Assembly: GCA_001586965.3 (NCBI GenBank)
Contig: LUCW03002616.1
Coordinates: 15,001-79,000, forward strand
Length of the DNA: 64,000 bases
DNA from: Sphaeroforma sirkka
Lineage: Eukaryota > Opisthokonta > Ichthyosporea > Ichthyophonida
Reading direction: 5' to 3'
In this document: positions 23,511-34,465 of the stretch, piece after piece
Numbering within the stretch: the first letter of the stretch is position 1
Layout: each line of letters starts with the position of its first letter
Program-made: the position numbers and the translations under genes
Notes under the pieces: model-generated
What the model saw: the letters and a program-made list of their open reading frames with translations, nothing else
What the model was told of the DNA's origin: nothing
Databases searched by the model: none

Positions 23511-24230
23511 CTGGCATTATCCTCGAGAGCTAGAGCATTGTGCTGGCATTTTATCCTCGAGAGCTAGAGCATTGTGCTGGCATTTATCCGTGAGAGCTAG
23601 AGCATTGTGCTGGCATTTATCCTCAGAGATAGAGCATTGTGCTGGCATTTTACCTCAGAGAGCTAGAGGACCCGATGTGTACGTCTCGAGCGACCCGTCG
23701 TGTTTCCTGTGCTTGAAGCTACTGTTCATCTGTGTCAGCATATAGAAGTTTGGCTTACAATATAGGACTGTATTTGTGTTGAGAAAAACTGCCAGTGGCA
23801 GAAACCGTGCAAACCATTAACCTGCTGTTTCAAAAAATGCCCAAGGAGTTGTTTGATTGATTTCGCTGTTTTATACTCGCCGAAGCAACAGTGGCTCATT
23901 TAACCTCGCGAGCTTGAGCCGCTGACGATTTACCCTCGCCACTCACGAGCTCGAGTGCTAACCGTCGTTTATGCGTTCGTCGCGAGCTAGAGTGGCTGGA
24001 TTGTATTTCGGGAGCGAAGAGTCGCTGCTCGAGCTGAGTTCTCATTAGCTCGTAGTTGGCTGGTTTCGGCTTCCCTACGGGAGCCATGGGGTGCTGGTTT
24101 ATACTTGGGAGCTAGAGTCGCTGCTTTTATCGTCAAGAGCTCGAGTGGCTGACGAGTACTCGGGAGCTACCCTGACATATTTCTCGGGAGCTGTTGCTGG
24201 TTTATGCTCCAGAGCCGTTGGCTGTCGATA
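23511..24230. repeat. Palindromic tandem arrays in the 3' region of the long gypsy element
   Basis: Units such as GTGCTGGCATTTATCC(T)CGAGAGCTAGAGCATT repeat four to five times (23511-23670). A more degraded series with GAGCTCGAGTG/GGGAGCTAGAGTCGCTG repeats between about 23875 and 24230. It corresponds to the arrays at 14511-15110 but is more eroded. Confidence 0.75.
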
Positions 24231-27200
24231 CTCGAGAACAAAGTTGATATTGAAAAAAGTTATATTGATCGTGCAGTTGTGCGCGTTGGCGCTTACGTGT
24301 CCGTGTCTGCGAAGCTTTGTGGTAGGCCGCGATATCGTTGGCATCATCAAAAGCTTCTGCTGTTTCCCACGTTGGTTCGCCTTCTCGCCATCTCACCAGG
24401 TATTCTAATTTCCCCGTCTCATCATTCGTACGATGTGTGATAATATGGCGAAACTCCACCCCTCCTTCGGTCCATAAGTCTTCGTTAATTGGTGGGTCTG
24501 TGCGTCTATGCACTAAACGGAGGAGTTCCACCCGTACCGGTTTGGTCTTGAATTCTGGTGGGGCGGAACCATCCATGTTCGCTAACTCGTAGCGTTGGCC
24601 GTGTCTAGCTTTGACTACATATGGTCCAAACAATGGCCGCATAGCCTTCGTTGTTCGGCCTTCTGATCGTACCATGACCACATCTCCTTCGTCGAAATGT
24701 ACCAAGTCGTGAGCATGCAGGCGGTCAAATGTCGTCGTAAGCTTGCCTGTATACTTCTTGGTAATGTGGTGGAGGGTCGGCAATATAGTGTCCTGTAACT
24801 GGTCTAATCGTTGTGCCCAGGTGTCATTCGTCATCGGCTGAGAATCCGGTAACTCGTCCGTGAAATCGGCGAACGGAACATGGCGGCGGCCAAAGTACAT
24901 ATAAACGGTGCACTCTTATGGCGACGGGATATCCGAAGGTTCTGGTATAGCATCGTAAACGGAAGGCGTTCGTCCCATCGAAGGGGAACTGCTGCCTCAC
25001 AGCATTGTCGAATAGAACGTGTAATCTCCTTGTGACGTCGTTCTGCCGCGCCCAGCACTTGGGGTCGATATGGTGGAGACACCTTATGTAGCATCCCCAC
25101 TTCCTGGACCAGAAGCTCCACTAACTTGTTGGTGAACTCCTTCCCCATGTCTGTTTGGATTTTACGTGGGAAACCATGTTCGCCAAAAAAATCTCTATGA
25201 GTGTCTGTGTCGTGGTTTCCTTTGTCTTGTCCGGTGTGGCTCGAAGGATAGAATAGCCTGTGGCGATGTCTAAGACGTGAAGAATATAATTGTTCTTGCG
25301 TCTGGACTCCAGTGGCATCGGGATGTAGTCCACTTGAATATGGTCCCACGGGTAGCGTGCATCGATGCTAATCATCGGGTGGAAACCTTTACGAAGTGTG
25401 TCCTGTCCCAAACATGTGCCACACATTGCCGCTTAACTTCTGTGGCTAACTCAAGTGCCCCTGGCCAAATGTGACCGTTCTGACGAAGTTGTTGGACTGT
25501 GTCCGCCGCCCCATGATGTCCTTGTTCGTGTTGCGCTTGCGTGAGTTGCGTACGACGCTGTTTCTCCGCCGGACTCGCTTGTGCAAACGCCGGTTGACCC
25601 TCTGCATCTGCCAGTGCCACTGAGATTTCTCGCGCTGTGTCTAAGCACATGACATATTTTGTATGCTTTGGTTCTGCAAAACCAAGTCGCTGTGAAAACA
25701 GCGGGTCCAGTTTGAATCCATTGGGAGGACCCACCCGTGCTACTACGGTATGACCCCATGGTGTCTTCCCACATGCGTACTTAGCGTACTTGAGGAACGT
25801 GTGTGGTGTCCGTGGTACCAGCACCGGTTCTGTCTGCAATAACTGCTTGAACAGGTCGAACCATGGTGCTCTTGGTACCCATGGTAGACATACTGTGGCC
25901 CGTGCGCCGTCGGCTCGTATCTTGCGTAACATCCTGTGTATCTGTTCCCAAGGCGGGTTCATCCATCCATCGACTATCGACCAGTCGTGGGCAAACGCTC
26001 CTTCCCCATCATCCTTCGTCCAGAACCGAGGAAGCTGAGCGTTGGTTGGGTCCGCAAATACATCTATGTCATTCGGTCCAAAGTGTTGTTGCGCTTGTTC
26101 AAAGTAACTAGGGAATAACTGCCAGCCGTCGGTATACATTATTTCGAGTTCGTCCTGCTCCGCTGTGTCCCTCGTGTACTCTACTTAACATGTCCGGGAG
26201 CACATTTGACTCTCCTGGTATATGCGATATGGTAAAGTTGAATGGCGCGATGATATGATGCCATCTCTGAAGCATCGGATTAAGCTTTGAGCTGTGTGTT
26301 CATATATACAAGGGCCTTGTGGTCCGTGAAGACCGCAAACCGTTGCCCATCCAAGTATTCCCTGAAATGTGTCAGTCCATATACCAATGCCAGTAACTCC
26401 TTCATAGGTGTGGCGTAGTTCTGTTGCGCATGGTTCAGAGTCTTACTAAAGAACATTAAGTAATGTTTCTTACCGTTGACCCATTGGAATAGCGCTCCCC
26501 TAAACCGTAATCGCTAGCGTCGGTTTCCAAGTTCAGAGGAATGCCGTCGACCGGAAAGTGTAACGCCACAGCATTCACCACTGCGTCCTTCATTGCCTGC
26601 CACGCCTGTGCATGTCTCTCCTCCCAACGATCACCTATCAACTCCTTTGGTTTGAGTTTGCAAAATTCGCGCAAGGGTGCAACCGTGTTCGCGAAATTAG
26701 GCAGATGTTCGTGGAGGTAATTTGCTAAAACCCAACGCCGAGGCTATATCTTTGTATCGTAGTGGTGTGGGCCAGTCGATCATCAGCCTAATGCTTTTTC
26801 ATGGTCAATGTCAATGCCTTTGTGCCGATACTTTCTTCCCTAGGATCATGACTTCGGAGATAGCGAAGTGGCACTTGGCAGGGTTAAGCTTAAAACTGTG
26901 GTATGTTAAGCGTTGTATCACCTTCTGCACCGTCCTAACGTGTTCGTCATAACCGTCACTGGCGATAACTATGTCATCGATATAGTGGTGAACCGGTAAG
27001 CCATCAAGTATTGTACTCAAGGTACGTTGGAACTGCTGCGTGAGTACATGAAGACCGAACGGTGCTGATGTGAACGAGTACTGATAACGTTCGTGTGTAA
27101 AACTAAATAAGTATTGTGAGTCTGGATGGATGGGCAGCCTGTGGTATGCAGCCGATATGTCCAGCGTCGTGTAGTACTTCTTACTCTTGAGGCGAGATAT

Positions 27201-30200
27201 GAGTTCGTTGACCTTGGGGATCAGGAACTGGTCACCAGGAATAAGCGCGTTAACGGCACGCATGTCTAAACACACGCGTACCTTCTTGACGTTGCCTTCC
27301 GCATCGAATGTCGGTACCGCAAGGAGAGGAAGATTAACAGTCGTTGGTGTCGTTCGTTTCGTGATCACCAAATCCGTCAACCACTTCTTCACTTGTTCAT
27401 CCACATAGGGAGCCATCGATCGGATACGAAGTTACGCGCCGATCGCCGCATCTGCAACGCTTGTTCATGGGTTACTGGGATGGTTACCTCACTCCCTTCC
27501 AGACGACAGCGCGCGTTGTCGGCAATTTTCGCATTGGCTTCCAAATCCTGTGCCAACCGTTGGCGTACATCGACGGGTTCCATCGTGTTAGGTGCCTGTC
27601 GGCGTGGTATGGGTTCGAGGAGCTCTTCTAGTTCTGTGGGGTCTATTGGTGCAAGTGGCGATTGGATACCGCCTATGTATAGGCCCAAGCCTTTTTCAAC
27701 ATATCTTGCCCCACTATAACATCTATACCCGTCGGCAAGTTCATCAATTCTAATGAACCGTCGATAATTCTGGTACCGTACCTTATAGGTAGGTACCACT
27801 TCCGTCGTCCCCAGTCGAGGAGTTCGCACCGCCTTGTCAGCTAAATATATAAATGACCCAGGTGGTGCCGGAGTTATTGGTCGGCCAAGGAGGTCTGCGG
27901 ATGTCTGTGAGATACAACTTCTATTTGCTCCCGTGTCTATCAAGGCTTTGAACGTACGTCCGTTGATTTGTACTTGAATATAGACTCGGTTGTCTGACGT
28001 CAGCAATGGGTCTTGTATTGCCATCACTGCTCCAATCGTGGTAACAAATATGAAGCTCCTATCCGACTCAGACACCCTCACCTCTCATGCATGATCGGCT
28101 ACCGACTCCCACGTCTCATAGGTGTGGTTTGGTGTTGACGTCATGTGCTCGAAGTCTTCGTAAAGGATCGTGTTGATATGAATCTCTGTAGCTTCCGATG
28201 GTGGAGCCAAGTCTTCGTCCTGTGTAATCGCATTCACCTGTACTTGAGGCGTCGGACGTATTGTAACTACGTCTCTAGTCTGGGATGTATTCTGCCCCTG
28301 TCCTGCGGTTGACGTTGTGGACGGTCTGTGTACCGATTGTACGTCCCTCAAAGGACGGTTGTTGTCGTATAGCCTTGCCCGACCCTCTGCGCTCACCGCT
28401 TGCGACGCCCTGAAATGATGACACCGTGGGATGTGCCTACCACCTGGTGGGCGCCTGTGCCTGGCACCCCGCACAAGTCGTTGGTACCGTAGGTTGGGGC
28501 CGTTGAGCCCAATTCTGCGTTTGTCGTCTACTCGTCTGTGGGTTGGGGCGGCTATTGGTGTGGTCGCGACTTCCATTGGTCGTCGAGGCCCTCGCGTTTG
28601 TTGCGACCCTGGAAACGTGCTGCCGTACGTTGCTGTGCATCCTGAATGTCAGGGCTCAACAGCTGTATAAGCTCGTGTGTCTCCATCAGTTGCCATTTGG
28701 GATGCAACTGTAGAGTACGTTCATACGTACGGCCGTTGAGAGCTTCTTCTAACAGTTGTACAATGCAGTGGTTCACTAAATTCTGTTGGAAGTCGGCATC
28801 TGTCTGGCACCGTTCACGTGCCCTCCTGTGGTTCTCCATGAGCTGTGTCATTTGTTCCATAAGAGGAGTGTGCATGTTCCGACTTTGGCCCTTGGCTAAC
28901 TTGCGAAACGCGGGATCGACAGTGGCTTGTGTTTCGTGCGAACAGATCTGTTCGATCTGTAGTTGAGGTGTGCATGTCTTCAACCGTTCAGAGTTGTCGC
29001 GGATGTAGTCCAGCGTTGACTTCTCCGCCTTGAAGTAAGATAGTACCTTATGAAACCATGTAAGGTTCCAACTCTCATCCAGCCCTGCGATTTGTGCGTT
29101 CTTGAACGCCTCGAGGAGAGCCCCTCTTGTGTCCCGTTCCATAATATCATGTAGGTAGTATCTGTTCGACGGCCAATCAGGCCACGTACGTGGTGAAGGT
29201 ACGGGACGCTTCTCTACCGGTCGGGACTCTAATGTAGCTCGAAGTGTCTCAATCACGCCCCGAAGAGCTTCAGCTCGAGCCGTGTTATTCTCCTCGATTG
29301 CTTGGCATAGCTCGTCACTTAAATGTGTAGTATCCGTGCGTGTAGCGCCTGTCGCCTTTTCTCGATACTAGCCGGTGTGGGCGGAGGCACTGTTATCTCC
29401 TTCTCTTGTCGTTTAGGTGTCTGTACATATTCACTGGGCGCTTCTTTCTCGCCCCACTGACGTTGCTGTTGTTGGCGCAGGTTCGTACTTAATCGGTCCT
29501 GTCTATTCTTCACCGCCTCCTTACCTTGAGGATTCTGTCTGGCTAATACTTGTTCATGTGCGAGCTCTTGAAAAGTTGGTGTGTTCTCACTGGCAGACAG
29601 AGTATCATCCTCCTCGGTTGAACTGTCCTCTGACCCTGGTGATTTGTACCCAAGTCCATAAAACGGACGCTCACATCCTTGAATTCAGAAGGTAGGGTTG
29701 TCTTCGTCCTCTGGTACTGCCTGTACCCGTTCGTGTGCGTCAGAAGAACTCTCCTTAGCGGCCGGCCCTTTTGTAGTTCGTCCGGCGTTTATGCGCTGTA
29801 ACCTCTGTTCGTATTTTTTCAAGAGAGACTGCTGTTGTGTCATCAGCTCCGTGAGTTTCTGAGCTGACGATTGTTCCCGAGCCGTTTCCTTGTTGTTGGT
29901 ACGGTTCCGGTGACGCTTCCGCTTGTTAGGTGGGAGGCGTGGTGGGTCATTACTGGGAAATAAGGCCCCTGGGTATCCAGAGAGACGAACGAGGGGACAG
30001 CCCTTCACTGGCTACCTGTTCACCAATAAAAGTCTGACTACTGTCCGCACGCAGGTCGGGTACTTCCTTGGTCTCACCCTCGAATATGACATCCTCGTCA
30101 GATTGTGCAGGTCCATTTTTGTTTGCTGTTGGTGGCTGCTTGTCGTCCGCGGAAATAATGTGTGGAGCCCCAAGATGTGTCTGTTGTTGCCCCTCCAGCG

Positions 30201-31576
30201 CCTGACCTGAGTGCGGAGCGGAGCGTTCCGTATGGGACTGACGACGTTTAGTTCCACGTCGGTCGATATCATCTTCCTTGCGGCGCTCAGGATTCAAGAG
30301 TTGCTGTCTACGACTTTGGCGGGTGTAGGACATGGTTGGTGAGTTGTTTGTCAATGGAGAACTAGAAATGTGTGCGAATGAACTGATAGAGTACTGAATA
30401 TAAATATCCATTTTCTATTAAATTTCATCCTTCAAACACATAACGTCTCGACATCGATCTCCGAGGAACTCGTGGGTTCCCTCGTGACTGTTCATTTCCT
30501 ACACTACACTAACATAAGTAGTGTGGATAGTCTATATACTCTAACACTACCAGCTGTCTTACTCTTCATCCCACAATAACACATGGTTGAGTGCCTCATT
30601 AGTCGGAGCCACTTCTTGTTCTACTCCTCGCCAGCTCTTACTCCGGCCTAATGACGGCCTATTCGCAGGACCCTGTTGGGAACTTCCCTCATCGCTCCTC
30701 TTTTACTCTTCTTACCCATGATGTCCTTGTCATGTGCTATTGCGGTTGTTGAAATATGCTTCTTGATCTAAGAACGATTGCTCGTTATTGCACTCCTAAA
30801 CTAAGCTGCCGTCAACCACACCTTCTGTGCATACTGTTGATCCTCTCCGTTGACCTGATTTATCTGGAAGTTCTAGTGATTTGAGTGTGTTCGCATATCA
30901 TTTTCACAATTTAACCTTGTATTTACTTGCATCGTTCGTGTTATGTGCGCCCCCACCCTTATATGCTCCTAATAACTCACAGGTGCTTACTTGTGTCTTT
31001 GTATGCTTCCTAATATCCCATTCTGAATTTTTTTGTAAAATAATCTAGTATGCCGCTGATTCATTGCGTCATCGTACTAACCGAGTCGGTACTAACCATG
31101 TACATCTCCCATCTCTACTACACTACTGTGGATCCTAAAGAACTTTCTTCTAACAACTTCTTAAATACAATTTAAGCTCATTAGCTTGCAATTCGATTTG
31201 TACCTGTCTCACACTGAAAACAACCTTCCTACCTGTACTCACACATGTCTACTTATCTGTGGATTCTGACTGATTGTCTGATTTCGTCATTTGATCGTCG
31301 TGAGACTTTCCTTGTTGACCCTGGTTAATGTTCTGCTTGATTGGAATGTTCGCTCTTCGGGTTCACTCGTATTAGTAGATTCTTAGATTCTTTCTTCATC
31401 CTCGTCGTCAACACGTCGTTAAACCAACGACCGGATAATCTAAATCGTTCATTTTGATGCGACATTCTCCGTTCGCATTGTCTTTTCAATTGTTATACTT
31501 ATAACAAAAAAATATGTGCCAGCTACTGACTAATTCATATTCTGTAGCTTTCTCTGTAATTACTAATAAACTAACA

Positions 31577-32950
31577 ACTTCTATGGTAAGTAAAAAATGT
31601 AGTAAGTACACGCGAGAGATAACTGTATCTCAACGTTCTCCTCCTCAGGGATGGGGACGTTGTTCATTTATTAGTAATTATAAACAGTAATCCTAAAATG
31701 ACTGACTCTTAAATGAGTCATTAGTCATGTGCTGTAAACCAGCAAAACCCTAAAACCCAGTTTATCAGATTATTCTGATAAACTGTAAAACTTGTAATAA
31801 ACCTAAAATAATCAAATAAATATAAGTACTTGTATTCTGACCACACTAATTATCATTGAATCATGTTGATGTCTACAAGGTCTGCTTGCGGGATGAACTG
31901 ATTGCGCTCGAATACACCTTGCTCCTTTATGATCGCTAATCATTTTGTTTGGGTTGGTTTTGTAAATGAGTACTCTTTTTGCTCTCCTTTGCTCTGCCTA
32001 TAGGAGTAATTAAGAGTTGCTGATAGACTCGAAGCGTGTTCAATGATCAACCGCCAGTCGTGTTCTAGCGTTCTGAATGCTCCTTCAATCCAACCCTTCG
32101 GACCACTGTACTCCAACATAAAATCAAACCCGAGGCCTGCAGCCAGGAAGTTCTGGTCAAGGTTCACAAGTATAACCTTGAAGCCCAAGGTAATTCCATC
32201 GGTTTTGAAGTTGGAAAACTACAAAAAAACAAATTCCCTATTCAAACCAACTCGAGTGTAAACTTCTATGGTAAGTTAAAAATGTAGTAAGTATACGCGA
32301 GATAACTGTATCTCAACGTTCTCCCTCCTCAGAGGAGGGGACGTTGTTCATTTATTAGTAATTATAAACAGTAATCCTAAAATGACTGACTCTTAAATGA
32401 GTCATTAGTCATGTGCTGTAAACCAGCAAAACCCTAAAACCCAGTTTATCAGATTATTCTGATAAACTGTAAAACTTGTAATAAACCTAAAATAATCAAA
32501 TAAATATAAGTACTTGTATTCTGACCACACTAATTATCATTGAATCATGTTGATGTCTACAAGGTCTGCTTGCGGGTTCCCGAAAACTGATTGCGCTCGA
32601 ATACACCTTGCTCCTTTATGATTGCTAATCATTTTGTTTGGGTTGGTTTTGTAAATGAGTACTCTTTTTGCTCTCCTTTGCTCTGCCTATAGGGATAATT
32701 AAGAGTTGCTGATAGACTCGAAGCGTGTTCAATGATCAACCGCCAGTCGTGTTCTAGCGTTCTGAATGCTCCTTCAATCCAACCTTCGGACCACTGTACT
32801 CCAACATAAAATCAAACCCGAGGCCTGCAGCCAGGAAGTTCTGGTCAAGGTTCACAAGTATAACCTTGAAGCCCAAGGTAATTCCATCGGTTTTGAAGTT
32901 GGAAAACCAAAAAAAAACAAATTCCCTATTCAAACCAACTCGAGTGTACT
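31577..32950. repeat. Tandem duplication of [leader scrap + LTR1 + flanking 415 bp]
   Basis: The LTR at 31598-31845 is followed by about 415 bp of other sequence (31846-32262). Next come 21 bp matching the LTR-proximal leader (ACTTCTATGGTAAGTTAAAA), then a second LTR (32283-32529) and the same flank again (32530-about 32950). The two flank copies are nearly identical. The flank's minus strand reads protein-like (VILVNLDQNFLAAGLGFDFM), resembling the C-terminal end of a retropepsin-type protease. It is probably from another, broken retroelement; that identification is weak. Confidence 0.8.
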
Positions 32951-33600
32951 TGCACGATGCCTGATAAGTGCTGTCTACTCTTGCAGGTACTATTTCTTCC
33001 GTTCCTTGCAAGAGTCCGCTGCATCTTGACGATTCGCCTTATACGTCGGCGATAACGTTCTCGTTCTCCTTAGCTTTCACCAACAATCATTCAACCGTAC
33101 CATGCTACTTGCTGGTCCTACGGCTGATACACTTACGTTGACTTCCTTCCTCTCTGTCTCACGCGCGCTTAATTCACTCGTTTCCATTCCACGTCGTCTG
33201 GCACTGTCGACTCTACATTGCTACCTGCTTTTCTTGATCACCTCTATCTGCCCATTGTCGTCGCTGTACTCGCCCACACCTATGAAAATCTGCCATATCG
33301 ACCTTCTCTACGCCAAATTGCGTTCTTCTATACCCCTAACTGCGATACTGCATCATGTTCGTGTTGTGCGGACTGACTAGGCCAGTCAAAACATTGTTCA
33401 AACGTCCTATGGGCTGCTAATTAGTCAGAGGGAGGCCTTGATTGCCAACGACGGCCTGAAAAATCGCATTGGAATTGAATTATCTGGATTTTCGGACCGA
33501 AGATGGATTAAAAAAAAACAAAAGAAGAATGAATGGTTGCTGGGAAATGGTCAGATGGCTAGCTAATCTATAAAAATATAAAAATGAATATGCTCATCAG
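32951..33600. other. No supportable gene; possible decayed coding on the minus strand
   Basis: Relatively GC-balanced sequence lies between the duplicated LTR block and the microsatellite tract. The ORF at 33102-33380 (plus) shows no motif. I see no terminal repeats or splice structure here. Confidence 0.4.
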
Positions 33601-33704
33601 ATACATAACCTCTAGATTTAAAATAATTTTAAAATCTGCATAAAATATAAATATATATATATATATATATATGTCAATCACGCAAGCGTATCAAACCGAG
33701 CAAA

Positions 33705-33762
<58 letters not shown>

Positions 33763-33945
33763 TAGAAGTAGTAGTATTCGACCGGATGGTCGGGTAACTA
33801 TTTGTTCTAAAAAATAAAAATAAAAGAAGAAAAAATGTTCATCAGCCAAATAAACTGGGCACTTGTTAATTTCTGCATATATTACTAATCACTCCTATTT
33901 GCTCTAGATTTATAATAATAATAAAAATCTGCAATATATATATAT

Positions 33946-33979
<34 letters not shown>

Positions 33980-34015
33980 GAAAATCACGCAAACGTATCA
34001 AACCGAGCAAAACGG
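33550..34015. repeat. Duplicated unit with long (AT)n runs
   Basis: Two copies of a segment containing CTCTAGATTTA...AAAATCTGCA, an (AT)n run and CGTATCAAACCGAGCAAAACGG occur at about 33550-33708 and 33830-34015. The (AT)n runs are at 33650-33671, 33710-33758 and 33936-33979. They are inside the leader side of the LTR2 element. Confidence 0.7.
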
Positions 34016-34040
34016 AAGGTAGGGGTTTCTTTTCACTTAT

Positions 34041-34196
34041 CTGTGCTCGGAAGACTTTGCTCCTGTCGTATTTTGCAAGCTCCTTTCCGCTATGCGATTC
34101 TGAGGGAGATCAACTCCTCTGTGCTCGGAAGACTTTGCTCCTGTCGTAATTTGCACGCTCCTTTCAGCTATCCGGTTATGAGGGAGATCAACTCCT
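34041..34196. repeat. Two tandem 78-bp units
   Basis: CTGTGCTCGGAAGACTTTGC... repeats at 34041-34118 and 34119-34196 with a few differences, each ending GAGGGAGATCAACTCCT. It lies close inside the presumed 5' LTR (34285-34465) of the LTR2 element, so it belongs to its leader. Confidence 0.85.
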
Positions 34197-34284
34197 GTAA
34201 TTTGTCAATAAAATGAACTTCTTTGTCCACTATTATTCTCGAGATAAAATCGAATAATACACCTACAGTAACTAGTCGTAAAAA

Positions 34285-34465
34285 TGTAGTAAACACATCA
34301 AAATACGATACTAAAACCTACTGAGTCTCCCTGAGGCTCAGTGCGGTGTATGCGTTTTTTATATTTGATTGTCTACGTGGTCTACAAATAATTCACCTCG
34401 TGTGAATTAATTGTAAACTAATTCTAACTCCACACTGATAGTGGTTTAAAGGGACTTTTACTACA
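34285..34465. repeat. LTR2 copy, right
   Basis: 181 bp, TGTAGTAAACACATC to GGACTTTTACTACA. It is joined on its right to the RT gene of another LTR1-type gypsy copy at GCAACCGTGTTCGCG. Confidence 0.85.

Larger units (their letters stand above)
23184..31845 (-). mobile_element. Near full-length Ty3/gypsy chromovirus-like fossil (LTR1 family)
   Basis: About 8.7 kb on the minus strand. The 5' LTR is 31598-31845, leader about 30335-31597, gag from an ATG near 30333 to about 28085 (with a CCHC-like zinc site near 28490-28430), protease 28081-27420 (LIDTGANRSCIS), RT about 27420-26811 (YIDDIVIASD), RNase H about 26680-26140, Dam-like module 26139-25773, and integrase about 25720-24500. The integrase has an HHCC zinc site and DDE core with PYRPQVLGAAERRH. 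A chromodomain is at about 24459-24307 (YLVRWREGEPTW). A palindromic tandem array (23511-24230), a G-tract and the 3' LTR 23184-23431 complete it. The two LTRs look about 5 per cent different by eye, so insertion was fairly recent. It looks broken, with about ten breaks in gag-pol. Host genome silencing or chromatin targeting through the chromodomain is inference from the family. Confidence 0.9.
17918..34465 (-). mobile_element. LTR2-family Ty3/gypsy fossil, split by later insertions
   Basis: A 180-bp LTR at 17918-18097 (TGTAGTAAACAC...TTTACCACA) has a polypurine tract just inside it (GAGGGGAA on the minus strand), marking it as the 3' LTR of a minus-strand element. Inside lie a short tandem array (18288-18398), then on the minus strand chromodomain/integrase (18602-19900), the Dam-like module (about 20345-19975), RNase H (20380-20760) and RT (to about 21490). 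The body is cut there by LTR1-family material (21508-32950). A matching LTR at 34285-34465, with leader-like DNA to its left, is probably its 5' LTR. Gag and protease are missing. The pol is clearly diverged from the LTR1 family but has the same domain order. Broken, with several breaks. Confidence 0.7.

Noticed and set aside
17918-34465. A single gypsy copy (14185-39180) simply split by one LTR2 element
   Set aside because: The RT pieces on the two sides overlap by about 390 bp and their gag/pol variants differ; no short target duplication is present.
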